In this document: positions 7,976-21,139 of the stretch, one piece after another
Position numbering within the stretch: position 1 is the stretch's first letter
How the letters are laid out: each line of letters starts with the position of its first letter
Assembly (NCBI RefSeq): GCF_014137855.1
Contig: NZ_JACGWT010000003.1
Span: 620,001-684,000, forward strand
Length of the DNA: 64,000 bases
Source: Microlunatus kandeliicorticis
GTDB taxonomy: Bacteria > Actinomycetota > Actinomycetes > Propionibacteriales > Propionibacteriaceae
Direction: 5' to 3'
Notes under the pieces: generated by a model
Databases searched by the model: none
What the model was told of the DNA's origin: nothing
What the model saw: the letters and a program-made list of their open reading frames with translations, nothing else
Translations under genes and position numbers: made by a program

Positions 7976-9465
7976 ATGCAGGGTCGGGTGCCGCAGGAGT
8001 CCGCGGCCGCACAGCACGGCGGGACCGGCGTCGGGAGCGTCTCGGTCAACGGCCGGCCGCTCGGGCTGGGTCCCGTCGGAGGCCACGTCACGCTGCTCGA
8101 CTGGCTGCGGAGCCGAGGGCTGACCGGGACCAAGGAGGGCTGCGCCGAGGGCGAGTGCGGCGCCTGCTCGGTGCTGGTGGCCCGACCCGACGGCGACGAC
8201 CGCACCCGCTGGACCGCGATCAACTCCTGCCTGGTGCCGGCCGCCGGCTGTGCCGGGCAGGAGGTGATCACCGCCGAGGGCCTGGGCACCGTCGACGCCC
8301 TGCACCCGGTGCAGCGCGAGATGGCCGTCCGCGGCGGATCCCAGTGCGGCTACTGCACGCCCGGGTTCGTCTGCTCGATGGCCGCTGAGTACTACCGGCC
8401 CGAACGCGCCGCCGACCAGCACGCCACGGCTGGTCATGATCACGAGCACGGGCCGAACGGCTTCGACCTGCACGCGCTGAGCGGCAACCTCTGCCGCTGC
8501 ACCGGCTACCGGCCGATCCGCGACGCCGCGTACGCACTCGACCGGCCCGCCGACGACGACCCGCTCCACCAGCGCACCCGGCGCCCGGCCCCACCCGCCG
8601 CACCGGTGACGGTGACCGGCGACCAGGGCGACTTCGTCCGGCCCGCCGACCTGGCCGCAGCGCTCCGGCTGATCGCCGAGCGTCCGGACGCCCGGGTGGT
8701 GGCCGGGTCCACCGACTGGGGCGTCGAGCTGAACCTCCGGCACCGCCGCGCGCCGCTGACCGTCGCCGTCGACCGGCTGCCCGAGCTGCGCGCCTGCACC
8801 GCCGACGACGAGACCATCGACCTCGGGGCCGCGCTGACCCTCAGCGAGATCGAGCGCCGGCTCGACGGCAGCGTCCCGTTGCTGGCCGAGCTGTTCCCGC
8901 AGTTCGCGTCGCGACTGATCCGCAACGGCGCCACCCTGGGCGGCAACCTGGGCACCGGATCGCCGATCGGCGACAGCCCGCCGGTGCTGCTCGCGCTCGA
9001 GGCGCGGCTGGTGCTGGCCTCGGCGACCGGCACCCGCGAGGTGGCGCTGGCCGACTACTTCACCGGCTACCGGCAGTCGGTGCGCCGGCCCGACGAGCTG
9101 ATCACCACCGTCCGGATCCCCCGGCCGCTGGCCGCGCACACCGCGTTCCACAAGATCGCCAAGCGCCGGTTCGACGACATCTCCAGCGTCGCCGTGGCCT
9201 TCGCGCTCGACCTCGACGGCGACCGGGTCGCCCGGATCCGGATCGGACTGGGCGGGGTGGCGGCCACCCCGCTGCGCGCCCGGGCCACCGAGGAGCAGCT
9301 GACCGGGGCTCCGTGGACCCGCGAAGCGGTCCGCGCCGCGGCCGACCGGCTGGCCACCGAGGGCACCCCGCTCGACGACCACCGGGCCAGCGCCGCCTAC
9401 CGCACCGCGATGCTCCGCACCGCCCTGCTCAAGTTCTTCGCCCGGACCCGAGGGGAGGTGTCGGC

Positions 9466-9469
<4 letters not shown>
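7976..9469 (+). CDS. xdhA: Xanthine dehydrogenase, FeS/FAD subunit
   Basis: A 497-residue subunit that carries electrons from the molybdenum subunit to NAD+. The N-terminal 2Fe-2S domain has CAEGECGAC, and the second cluster domain has CGYC and LCRCTGYRPI. A linker leads to the CO-dehydrogenase-type FAD domain with VVAGSTDWGVELN and ATLGGNLGTGSPIGD. Between the cysteine motifs is a short His-rich insertion (HATAGHDHEHG). The ATG at 7976 is chosen because it begins just ahead of the ferredoxin domain and has GGACGGGGG upstream. It overlaps xdhB by 4 bp. Confidence 0.95.
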
Positions 9470-11943
<2,474 letters not shown>

Positions 11944-11953
11944 GGAGGCGGCG

Positions 11954-12958
11954 ATGGACTGGCTGAGCACCGTGCAGCAGCTGCGGCGCGAGAACGTCCC
12001 CGGCGTCCTGGTCACCGTCGTCGAGGTGCGCGGGCACGCCCCGCGCGACCCCGGCACCAAGATGGTGGTCGGCACCGACCGCACCTGGGGCAGCGTCGGC
12101 GGCGGCAACCTCGAGGAGACCGCGATCGACCGGGCCCGGTCGATGATCGCGACCATGATCGACACTGGCGCGACGGCTCCGGTGACCTGGCGGTCCGCGC
12201 TCAACGAGCACGCCCGCACCGCGCACGGCCGGCAGTGCTGCGGCGGGGTGGTGACCCTGCTGTTCGAGCCGCTGCCGATTCGTCCGACGGTGGCCGTGTT
12301 CGGGGTCGGCCACGTCGGCTTCGAGCTGGCCCGGATCCTGTCCCGGCTGGAGATCGCGCTGCACCTGGTGGACAGCCGGGACGAGCAGCTCGATCCGCTC
12401 CGGCTGGCCGAGATCACCGACGGCGCCGCCGACGTCACCGTCCACCGCACGCCGCTCGGCGAGACCGTGCTCGAGCGGCTGCCGGACGACGCCCAGGTGT
12501 TGATCATGACCCACGACCACGCCGAGGACTACGCGCTCTGCGACGCCGCGCTCCGACGGATCGCGGCCGGTCACCGGCTCGGTCTGGTCGGGCTGATCGG
12601 CTCGCGGGCCAAGTGGGCGCGCTTCCGTGCCAAGCTGCTCGCCGACGGGCACACTGCCGACGTGGTCACCCGGATCTGCTCACCGATCGGGCTGCCCGCG
12701 CTCACCGGCAAGGAACCGGTGGTGATCGCCGTCGGCGTCGCCGCCCAGCTGATCGAGCGGATCCAGACCCGCCGAACAGAGCCCGTCGGAGCCCCGCCCC
12801 CTGAGCTCGTCGATGGGCCGCGCCTTGAGCCTGTCGAAGGGCCTGAGCCTGTCGGGACGCTCCCTGAGCCTGCCGGGACGCGCCCTGAGCCTGCCGGGAC
12901 GCGCCCTGAGCCTGCCGGGACGCGCCCTGAGCCTGTCGAAGGGCGGGCCCGGCGATGA
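11954..12958 (+). CDS. xdhC: XdhC molybdenum cofactor maturation protein with a repeat-derived tail
   Basis: A 334-residue protein of the XdhC/CoxI family, which binds Mo cofactor and helps insert its sulfurated form into xanthine dehydrogenase. The conserved N-terminal part has [14 protein letters not shown] and [11 protein letters not shown] Rossmann domain follows with VFGVGHVG, and [12 protein letters not shown] is typical. The family region ends near residue 275. Residues ~276-334 form a low-complexity Pro/Glu/Gly tail of seven-residue PEPAGTR repeats encoded by REP-like DNA. GAGGAGG precedes the ATG. The stop overlaps guaD as ATGA. Confidence 0.92.
   Translation: MDWLSTVQQLRRENVPGVLVTVVEVRGHAPRDPGTKMVVGTDRTWGSVGGGNLEETAIDRARSMIATMIDTGATAPVTWRSALNEHARTAHGRQCCGGVVTLLFEPLPIRPTVAVFGVGHVGFELARILSRLEIALHLVDSRDEQLDPLRLAEITDGAADVTVHRTPLGETVLERLPDDAQVLIMTHDHAEDYALCDAALRRIAAGHRLGLVGLIGSRAKWARFRAKLLADGHTADVVTRICSPIGLPALTGKEPVVIAVGVAAQLIERIQTRRTEPVGAPPPELVDGPRLEPVEGPEPVGTLPEPAGTRPEPAGTRPEPAGTRPEPVEGRARR
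12822..12945 (+). repeat. REP-like and 21-bp tandem repeats inside the 3' end of xdhC
   Basis: Two REP-like copies (GAGCCTGTCGAAGG, 12828-12841 and 12928-12941) bracket diverged copies and three identical 21-bp units at 12862-12882, 12883-12903 and 12904-12924. The array stays in frame and is translated as the XdhC tail, ending 9 bp before the guaD start codon. Confidence 0.85.
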
Positions 12959-14303
12959 CCCTCTACCGCGCCACCGTCCTCGACGTGCCCGGCGACCCGT
13001 TCACCGACGGCCCGGACGCGCTGCGGGCCGAGACCGACGCCGGGCTGCTGGTCCGCGACGGTGTGATCACCGCCCGCGGTCCGTACGCCGAGCTCCGCGC
13101 CGCGCACCCCGGCGAGCCGGTCGAGGACCTGACCGACGGCGTCCTGCTGCCCGGGTTCGTCGACACCCACGTGCACTACCCGCAGGTCCGGGTGATCGGC
13201 GGGCTCGGGATGCCGCTGCTCGACTGGCTCGAACGGTGTGCGCTCCCCGAGGAGGCACGGCTGGCCGACGACCGCTACGCCGCCGCGGTGGCCGAGGACT
13301 TCCTCACCGGCTTGGCCGCGGCCGGCACCACCACCGCGCTGGTCTTCGGCGCGCACTTCGCCACCGCGACGGACGTCTTCTTCGCGGCCGCCGAGCGGTC
13401 CGGCCTGCGGATCACCGCCGGGCAGGTAGTGAGCGACCGGGTGCTCCGCGACGAGTTGCTGACCGACCCGGACCGGGCGCTGACCGAGGGCCGCCGGCTG
13501 ATCGAGCGCTGGCACGGACGCGGTCGGTTGCGCTACGCGGTGACCCCGCGGTTCTCGCTGTCGACCAGCGACGACTTGCTCGCCGTCTGCGGCGAGCTCC
13601 TCGAGGCGGCCGACGGGGTGGCGTTCACCTCGCACGCGAACGAGAACCTCCGCGAGGTCGACCGGGTGCGCGAGCTGTTCCCCGGCAGCGACGACTACCT
13701 CGACACCTACGACAAGCACGGGCTGCTCGGCCCGCGGAGCGTGATCGCGCACAACGTCCACGTCACGGACGCCGAGCTCGACCTGATGGCCCGGGTCGGT
13801 GCCTGGTCGAGCCACTGCCCCACCAGCAACGCCTCGCTGGGCAGCGGGCTGTTCCCGCTGCGCCGGCACGCCGAGCACGGCGTCGGGGTGGCGATGGGCA
13901 GCGACGTCGGGGGCGGCACCGGGTTCTCGCTGGTCAAGGAGGGGCTGCAGGCCTACTTCGCCCAGCAGCTGCTCGGGCCCGACGGTCTGCCGCTGACCAG
14001 CACCCACCTGCTCTACCTGATCACCCGGGCCGGCGCCCGGGCCCTCGGGCTCGACGACCGGGTCGGCGACCTGGGGGTCGGGAAGCAGTTCGACGCCAGC
14101 TGGCTGCGTCCGAGCCCGGGCAGCACCTTCGCCACGAACCTGGCCCACGCCGAGGACGCCGCCGACGCGCTGGCCAAGATCTTCACCCTGTCCACTCCGG
14201 GCGACGTGGCCGCGGTGTGGGTCGGTGGTGACCTGACGACCGCCTCCGGTGGGCGTCCCCGCAACCCATCCACCGCACCGTCATCCCGCCCCAAGGAGGC
14301 CGC

Positions 14304-14307
<4 letters not shown>
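12955..14307 (+). CDS. guaD: Guanine deaminase
   Basis: A 450-residue amidohydrolase that deaminates guanine to xanthine, the substrate of the upstream dehydrogenase. Metal ligands H72 and H74 lie in DTHVHYPQ. Further conserved blocks are [31 protein letters not shown] and [11 protein letters not shown], all typical of GuaD. The last ~25 residues are a Pro/Ser-rich tail with no family counterpart. The ATG overlaps the xdhC stop and the stop overlaps the permease ATG, so translation is probably coupled along the operon. Confidence 0.93.
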
Positions 14308-15707
<1,400 letters not shown>

Positions 15708-15718
15708 CCGCGCAGGAG

Positions 15719-15789
15719 TCCGCCCCTCGATCCGGACCGGCGCAGCCGCTGAGCGTGGCCGCCGGTGTCGTCCGGGATCGAGGGGCGGA
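15719..15789. repeat. 71-bp palindromic element, upstream copy
   Basis: Perfect 15-bp inverted arms (TCCGCCCCTCGATCC at 15719-15733 and its complement at 15775-15789) enclose 41 nt containing GCCGCTGAGCG. A second copy with the same arm length and the same 41-nt interior lies at 16759-16829, in direct orientation, on the other side of the DUF559 gene. Confidence 0.9.
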
Positions 15790-15894
15790 TTCTCGCGTCT
15801 CCGGCCGTCCACAGTCCGCCCGAACCGCGGAGCAGCACCCACAGCCCACCGGCGGCGACGGCCCGAAACCGGGCCACCGGCCGAGGGTGCCGAT

Positions 15895-16755
15895 GTGGAC
15901 ACCACCGTGCGGCAGGCTCTCGACGAGGTGGGCGGGATGCTCCGGCGACGCGACCACCCCGAGCTGGCGACCCGGTTGGACCGGGCCCGCGCCCGCGGGG
16001 AGCTGGTCAGCCCGCTGCCGGGGGTGCTGGCGGCCGGCGAGCTCCTCGATCCCGAGGCGCGGATCCGGGCCGGGGCGCTGTGGGCCGGTCCGGACGCCGT
16101 GGTCTGCGGCCTGGCCGCGGCCCGGCTGACCTTCTGGCCCGAGGTGTCGGTTCCGGTCGTCGAGCTCGCCGCACCGGTCCGCGGCAAGAGCCGGCCGGGC
16201 TGGGTCGTTCACCGGCGCACCGTCCCGCCGGAGCTGATCCGTCGCCGCGGCGGTCTGCCCGTGACCGCTCCGGCCCTCACTGCCGTCGACCTGGCAGCCG
16301 GCCCGGTCGGCGGCGAGGCCATCGACCGGGTGCTGCGCAGTCGGACGGCGACGCTGGACCACCTGTGGGAGGCCCTCCGCCTGAATCCGGGGCGCCGCGG
16401 GAACGTCCGACGCGCCGAGCTGCTGACGGACTCCCGCGACCAACCGTGGTCGGAGGCGGAACGCCTTGCCCACCGCCTCCTCCGTGCAGCGGGGCTCAGG
16501 GGCTGGCGGACCAACGTGCCGGTCGGGCCCTGGTTCGCCGACGTGGTCTTCACCGCCGCACGGGTGATCGTCGAGATCGACGGGTTCGAGACGCACGGGG
16601 CTCGTGCCGCCTTCGAACAGGACCGCTACCGCCGCGACGAGCTGGTGCTGGCCGGTTACCTGGTCCTCAACTTCACCTGGCGCCAACTCACCGAGCAGCC
16701 CGACTGGGTCCTCGACTGCATCCGTCGAGCGCTGGGCACGGGCACTCGGCGCTGA
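15895..16755 (+). CDS. DUF559 endonuclease-like protein
   Basis: A 286-residue protein. The N-terminal ~150 residues resemble the winged-helix/AbiEi-like module that often precedes DUF559 in actinobacteria. The C-terminal ~100 residues are the DUF559 domain, a relative of the Vsr-type PD-(D/E)xK nucleases, with D216 in WFADVVF and E227/D229 in VIVEIDGFETHG as candidate metal ligands. Its function in the cell is unknown; homologs occur in many copies in related genomes (family knowledge). It is a single-gene unit bounded by two copies of one palindromic element. The GTG start is the first in a frame that covers the conserved N-terminus. Confidence 0.75.
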   Translation: MDTTVRQALDEVGGMLRRRDHPELATRLDRARARGELVSPLPGVLAAGELLDPEARIRAGALWAGPDAVVCGLAAARLTFWPEVSVPVVELAAPVRGKSRPGWVVHRRTVPPELIRRRGGLPVTAPALTAVDLAAGPVGGEAIDRVLRSRTATLDHLWEALRLNPGRRGNVRRAELLTDSRDQPWSEAERLAHRLLRAAGLRGWRTNVPVGPWFADVVFTAARVIVEIDGFETHGARAAFEQDRYRRDELVLAGYLVLNFTWRQLTEQPDWVLDCIRRALGTGTRR

Positions 16756-16758
16756 GGA

Positions 16759-16829
16759 TCCGCCCCTCGATCCCGCGCGGTCCGGCCGCTGAGCGCACAC
16801 GCCGGCGATGGTCAGGATCGAGGGGCGCA
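16759..16829. repeat. 71-bp palindromic element, downstream copy
   Basis: The left arm (16759-16773) is identical to the left arm of the upstream copy. The right arm (16815-16829) has one mismatch to perfect complementarity. The interior is again 41 nt, with the shared core GCCGCTGAGCG and CGCCGG. It starts 3 bp after the DUF559 stop codon and ends 6 bp before the convergent hydrolase stop. Confidence 0.9.
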
Positions 16830-16835
16830 TTCCTG

Positions 16836-17717
16836 CTACTGGTCGAGTGCAGCGAGGAAGGGGACGACCTCGGTGAGGAAGGCGTCCGGCGCCTCGACCG
16901 GGAGCCAGTGGCCGCAGTCGGGGACGGTCACCAGCCGGGCTTGCGGCATCCGGTCGGTGGCGGCGCGGGAGTCGGCCGGGGCGACCAGCCGGTCGTCCTC
17001 GCCGTGCAGCAGCAGCGTCCGCACGGTGATCCGGTGCACCACCGGGAGCAGGTTGTTGCGCATCCGCCGCGGGCCGAGGGTGGCCTGGTTGTAACGGGCG
17101 TAGCCGCGACCGCCGTCGGAACGCCGGGCCTCGGCCCGGAAGCCGTCCCGGACCGGCGGAGGCACCCGCCGCCGGTCGCGGACCACCCGGCCCAGCGCGA
17201 CGTCGGCGAAGCGGCCGGCCACCCGGCTCAGCCCGAAGAGCACCGGATCGGGCAGCTGGGCGGCGACCCAGGCGGCCCGCTGCACCGCGGGCGAACCGAT
17301 CCGCTCGGTCAGCCCGCCGGCCGCGACCAGCACCAGACCGGCCACCGCCCCCGGGTGCCGCAGCGCGAGGTGCAGGGCGACGTCGCCGCCCATCGAGATC
17401 CCGACCACCGCGAACCGCGGGTGCCCGAGCCCGCTCACCACCTCGACCAGCAGGTCGGCGAGCCGGTCGGCGTCGCCGGTGACCTCGACCCCGGTGGTGC
17501 CACCGAATCCCGGCAGGTCGGGCGCCAGGACCGGGCGGTGCCGGGCCAGCGGCTCGAGCACCCGGTACCAGGACAACCCGGCGTGGTCGTAGCCGCCGCC
17601 GTGCACCAGCAGCACCGGCAACGACGCGCCGAAGCCCGGTCCGGCTCTGAGCACCCGGACCCGCCCGCCGCCGTGGTCGACCCAGGTCGCGGTGGCCCCG
17701 GGCGCGACGAGCGTCAT
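16836..17717 (-). CDS. Alpha/beta hydrolase (serine type)
   Basis: A 293-residue alpha/beta hydrolase with Ser108 in the nucleophile elbow GISMGG, HGGG at 39-42 for the oxyanion hole, a relay Asp in HGEDDRLV and the His in PDCGHWLP. A serine nucleophile suggests an esterase, lipase or C-C hydrolase rather than an epoxide hydrolase; the substrate is unknown. It begins 22 bp after the TIM-barrel stop codon and is likely the last gene of the oxidoreductase-isomerase operon, so it may de-esterify or lactonise a sugar derivative (inference). Confidence 0.82.
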   Translation of the reverse strand: MTLVAPGATATWVDHGGGRVRVLRAGPGFGASLPVLLVHGGGYDHAGLSWYRVLEPLARHRPVLAPDLPGFGGTTGVEVTGDADRLADLLVEVVSGLGHPRFAVVGISMGGDVALHLALRHPGAVAGLVLVAAGGLTERIGSPAVQRAAWVAAQLPDPVLFGLSRVAGRFADVALGRVVRDRRRVPPPVRDGFRAEARRSDGGRGYARYNQATLGPRRMRNNLLPVVHRITVRTLLLHGEDDRLVAPADSRAATDRMPQARLVTVPDCGHWLPVEAPDAFLTEVVPFLAALDQ

Positions 17718-17739
17718 CCGACCGTCCGCGGCCGACGGA

Positions 17740-18579
17740 TCAGAGCAGCGAGCGGAGGTAGGCCAGGTCGTCGGCCAGCCGCTCGGTCTGCGGGAGCTCG
17801 GTGGAGAAGTCCTCGCAGGTGATCCAGCCGTCGTAGCCGTGCTCCTTGAGCGCGTCGACGTAGTCGGCCACGTCGGCGATCCCGCCGCGCAGGGTCGCCC
17901 AGCCGTGCTCCCAGTGGGTGACGCCGGCCTCGTCGGTCCCGGTCGGCCGCCACACCCCGTTCTTGACGTGGACGTGCGCCAGGTAGGGCCCGAGCAGGTC
18001 GAAGGCCCAGCGCGGGTTCTCCTGGCCCTCGAACAGCAGGTTGCCGAGGTCGTGGATCACCCCGACCGCCTCCGGGTCGAGCCCGTCGAGCAGCCGGAAC
18101 GCCGCACTCGCCGAGGCGGTGATGGTGCCGTGGTGCAGCTCGACCAACGCCTGGACGCCGAGCTCGCCGGCCCGGTCGGCCACGAACGCGTAGTCGTCGC
18201 GGGCCCGAGCGAACACCTCGCGGTAGCTCTCCCCCGGCTGGACGCCCGGGACGGTCACCCGCACCCGCGGCGCGCCGAGCTTCGCGGTGGCCGAGAGCAT
18301 CCGCTCGACGCCCTCGTGGTCGGTGCAGCGGACGTAGCCGCCGATCCCGGAGATCTCCAGCCCGGCCGCGTCGGTGATCCGGCGGATCTCGTCGAGCGAG
18401 TCCTCCAGCCCGGTCAGCGGCCAGGTGGCCCGGTTGCCGGCCCAGAACCCGGGCTGGTCGGCCGGGCGCTGGTCGGTGACCCGCCACTCGACGCCGTCCC
18501 AGCCCTGCTCGGCGAGCAGCTGGGCGGTGGGCTCGGGCTCGAGGTCGGGAGCGGCCGCGGTGAACAGCGAGAGCTTCAC
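17740..18579 (-). CDS. Sugar phosphate isomerase/epimerase-like TIM barrel
   Basis: A 279-residue protein of the xylose-isomerase-like TIM-barrel superfamily (AP endonuclease 2 fold). Visible metal-site strands include ALVELHHGTIT, VIHDLGNLL, LAHVHVKNGVW and the last strand ITCEDFST, which supply the usual Glu, Asp, His and Glu ligands. Members epimerise or isomerise ketoses, inosose or keto-sugars. The GTG start overlaps the oxidoreductase stop by 4 bp, so the two proteins probably act on the same sugar. Confidence 0.85.
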   Translation of the reverse strand: MKLSLFTAAAPDLEPEPTAQLLAEQGWDGVEWRVTDQRPADQPGFWAGNRATWPLTGLEDSLDEIRRITDAAGLEISGIGGYVRCTDHEGVERMLSATAKLGAPRVRVTVPGVQPGESYREVFARARDDYAFVADRAGELGVQALVELHHGTITASASAAFRLLDGLDPEAVGVIHDLGNLLFEGQENPRWAFDLLGPYLAHVHVKNGVWRPTGTDEAGVTHWEHGWATLRGGIADVADYVDALKEHGYDGWITCEDFSTELPQTERLADDLAYLRSLL

Positions 18580-19760
18580 GCCACACCGCCCTTCTCGGCC
18601 ATCACGTCGTCGTGCTTGCCGGCGAGCACGTCCTCGAACCGGACCGGCTGGCCGAGCGTGGCCGACACGTAGAGCGACCGGACCAGGGCCAGCGAGAGCA
18701 GCGCCTCGTCGACGGTGACGCCGGGCGCGCGGCCGGTGGCCAGCGCGTCGGCGAGGTCGTCGTACTGCCGGTAGTGGCCCTCGATGAAGTTCTCGGCCGG
18801 CTTGGGGCTGCTGGCCAGCTGCTCCACCGGCACCTGCTCGGCGGCCTGGTTCTCGACCTTGACGCCGCTGTGGGCGCTGAACCCGTGGGTGCCGAACTCG
18901 TCGGCGTCCGGGGCGGCGAAGAAGTACTCGAGCCGGTCCTCGTCGACGATCGCCGACCCCTGGGTGCCGTGCACCTGGATCCGGGTCCGCAGCCCGGGGA
19001 ACGCGGCGGTGGTGGCGTGCAGGGTGGCCAGCGCGCCGCCCTCGAACCGGATGACCGCGACCGCGGTGTCCTCGACCTCGATCCGCTCGTGCGCGAGCCG
19101 ACCGGTGAACGCGGAGATCTCCTCGGGCCGGCCGAGGAACCAGCGGAGCAGGTCGACGGTGTGGACGCACTGGTTCATCACCGCGCCGCCGCCGTCCCAG
19201 GCCCAGGTGCCGCGCCAGTCGCCCTGGTCGTAGTAGCCCTGGCTGCGGTACCAGGCCATCGAGGCCAGTGCCGACGTGAGGGTGCCGAACCCGCCGCCGT
19301 GCGCCCCGGCAGCGATCGCGGCGTTCGCCGGGTCGAACCGGTGCTGGCTGATCACCGAGACCAGCTGGCCGTTCTCGGTGGCCGCCCGGGCCCGCTCGGC
19401 GAAGACCCGGCCGCGCTCGGCGGTGACGTCGAGCGGCTTCTCGATCACCACGTGCCGACCGTGGTCGAGCACCTCGGTGGCCTGTTCGGTGTGCATCCCG
19501 CTCGGGGTGCACAGCACGGCGAGGTCGACCTCGCCGCTGTCGCAGGCCGCGGCGATCGAGTCGTAGACCACCGGCTCGGGCGCACCGGCGTCGGCGAGCA
19601 CCCGGCGGGCGCCCTCGACGGCCTCGGGCAGCGGGTCGACCAGGCCGGTGACCACGAAGGCCGGGTGCCGACTGATCACGGTGGCGTGGTGCTTGCCGAT
19701 GATCCCGCAGCCGACGATGGCGACGCGGGTGGGACGGCCGGTCTCGGCCGGAGTGCTCAT
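18576..19760 (-). CDS. Gfo/Idh/MocA family oxidoreductase
   Basis: A 394-residue NAD(P)-dependent sugar or inositol dehydrogenase. The N-terminal Rossmann fold shows VAIVGCGIIGKHH at ~13-25, and the catalytic lysine lies in the typical EKPLDV. The C-terminal alpha/beta domain has ACDSG and WDGGGAVMNQCVH, the family's substrate-facing segment. First gene of an operon with the TIM-barrel isomerase and hydrolase, and divergent from a LacI regulator. The substrate is not determinable; myo-inositol or an unusual hexose are candidates. Confidence 0.88.
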   Translation of the reverse strand: MSTPAETGRPTRVAIVGCGIIGKHHATVISRHPAFVVTGLVDPLPEAVEGARRVLADAGAPEPVVYDSIAAACDSGEVDLAVLCTPSGMHTEQATEVLDHGRHVVIEKPLDVTAERGRVFAERARAATENGQLVSVISQHRFDPANAAIAAGAHGGGFGTLTSALASMAWYRSQGYYDQGDWRGTWAWDGGGAVMNQCVHTVDLLRWFLGRPEEISAFTGRLAHERIEVEDTAVAVIRFEGGALATLHATTAAFPGLRTRIQVHGTQGSAIVDEDRLEYFFAAPDADEFGTHGFSAHSGVKVENQAAEQVPVEQLASSPKPAENFIEGHYRQYDDLADALATGRAPGVTVDEALLSLALVRSLYVSATLGQPVRFEDVLAGKHDDVMAEKGGVA

Positions 19761-19849
19761 CTCTGGTCAGGCTCCTGGTTCGACGGCGACGACGACACAG
19801 GGACGTGGCACCTGCGCCGGGTCCCACACAAGCAGCCCGCTGCCGCCCC

Positions 19850-19863
19850 GGCAATCGGTTGCC
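19850..19863. promoter_or_regulatory. LacI-type operator between the oxidoreductase and lacI-like genes
   Basis: GGCAATCGGTTGCC has GGCAA/TTGCC half-sites, and a further TTGCCA follows at 19869-19874. It lies in the 134-bp divergent intergenic region, 32 bp before the regulator start, as expected for autoregulation plus control of the catabolic operon. Confidence 0.55.
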
Positions 19864-19894
19864 AGATCTTGCCATCGCGTGGTTCGCTGACCGG

Positions 19895-20932
19895 GTGCCC
19901 GGCCCCACCCCGACCGGCGGCTCCCGACCGACCACGCTGGCCGACGTGGCCGCCCGCGCCGGCGTCGCGGTCTCCACCGTGTCCCGGGCGCTCTCCAACC
20001 CGACCCGGGTCAACGTCCGCACCCGCGAGCGGGTCGAGCAGGCCGCCCGCGAGCTCGACTACACCGCGAACCCGTCCGCCCGCGCGCTCAGCTCGGGACG
20101 CACCGGCGCGGTCGCCGTGCTGGTCTCCGACGTCACCAACCCGTTCTACTTCGACATCATCCGCGGCAGCCAGCAACAGCTGAAGAACGCCGGGGTCACC
20201 CAGCTGCTGGTCGACACCGAGGAGTCGGCCGAGGTCGAGGCCAGTCTGCTGGCCACGCTGCAGCGCTCCTGCGACGGCGCCATCCTCACCTCGACCCGGC
20301 TGTCGGACAGCCGGCTCGACCAGCTGGCCGCGAGCATGAACCTGGTCACCATCAACCGGCCGCGGCGCGGCATCGGCAGCGTCGTCCTCGACACCGCCCA
20401 GGGCATGGAACAGGCGGTCGAGCACCTGGTCTCGCTCGGCCACCGGCGGATCGTCTACGTCTCCGGTCCGAAGGGGTCGTGGTCGAACGAACGGCGCTGG
20501 CGGGCCGTCCACCGCGCCGCCCGACGGCTCGGCGCCGACGTGGTCCGGACCCGCGACTTCCCGCCGCGCAGCGACTCGGGCACCGGGGCCGCCGACGCGG
20601 TGCTCAACACCCGCGCGACCGCCTGCATCGCCTACAACGACGTGGTGGCGATCGGGATGCTGGCCCGGCTGGCCGAGCGCGGCGTGGCGGTACCCGAGGA
20701 CCTGAGCGTGGTCGGCTGCGACGACATCTTCGGCGCCGACTTCTGCCACCCGCCGCTGACCACCGTCACCGCGCCGGTCGAGCACGCGGGCCGGGTGGCC
20801 ACCTCGATCCTGCTCTCCGGCTCGGCCAGCGGCGGGCCGGCGACCGCGGGTCGCACGCCCGGGTCGTCGGCGGTGCTGCCCACCCACCTGACCGTCCGGC
20901 GGAGCACCGGGGCGCCGCGCGCCGCCCGCTGA
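19895..20932 (+). CDS. LacI family transcriptional regulator
   Basis: A 345-residue regulator. The N-terminal helix-turn-helix reads TTLADVAARAGVAVSTVSRAL, followed by the hinge helix NPSARALSSGR. The periplasmic-binding-like ligand domain has VAVLVSDVTNPFY and ends with GCDDIFGADFCHPPLTTV. The GTG at 19895 is preferred because it puts ~12 residues before the HTH and keeps the operator at 19850-19863 upstream of the gene. It very likely represses the divergent oxidoreductase-isomerase-hydrolase operon; the inducer is unknown. Confidence 0.88.
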   Translation: MPGPTPTGGSRPTTLADVAARAGVAVSTVSRALSNPTRVNVRTRERVEQAARELDYTANPSARALSSGRTGAVAVLVSDVTNPFYFDIIRGSQQQLKNAGVTQLLVDTEESAEVEASLLATLQRSCDGAILTSTRLSDSRLDQLAASMNLVTINRPRRGIGSVVLDTAQGMEQAVEHLVSLGHRRIVYVSGPKGSWSNERRWRAVHRAARRLGADVVRTRDFPPRSDSGTGAADAVLNTRATACIAYNDVVAIGMLARLAERGVAVPEDLSVVGCDDIFGADFCHPPLTTVTAPVEHAGRVATSILLSGSASGGPATAGRTPGSSAVLPTHLTVRRSTGAPRAAR

Positions 20933-20953
20933 GGCCACCGCCGCGGGGTGGCC
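20933..20953 (+). terminator. Short hairpin after the LacI gene
   Basis: GGCCACC and GGTGGCC form a 7-bp stem around a 7-nt loop, starting at the stop codon of the regulator. There is no U-tract, as is usual in high-GC actinobacteria. Confidence 0.4.
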
Positions 20954-21139
20954 GTCGGGGTCTCTGGATGATCACCTGGCGTCGGGGATGGTGATTTCGC
21001 CGGGTTCGTCGGTTACCGTCGGTGCTGGTGGAAGACCCCCCGATCCACTGACGCAAGGACCGACCGTGTTGCACACGTCCGCGCCCGTCGCCGCCCCCCG
21101 CAGCGCTGGGCCGCTCCCCCGACCCCCGGCGGCGACGCC

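Noticed and set aside
12862-12945. Possible CRISPR array
   Set aside because: The units are directly adjacent with no spacers and are translated as part of XdhC.
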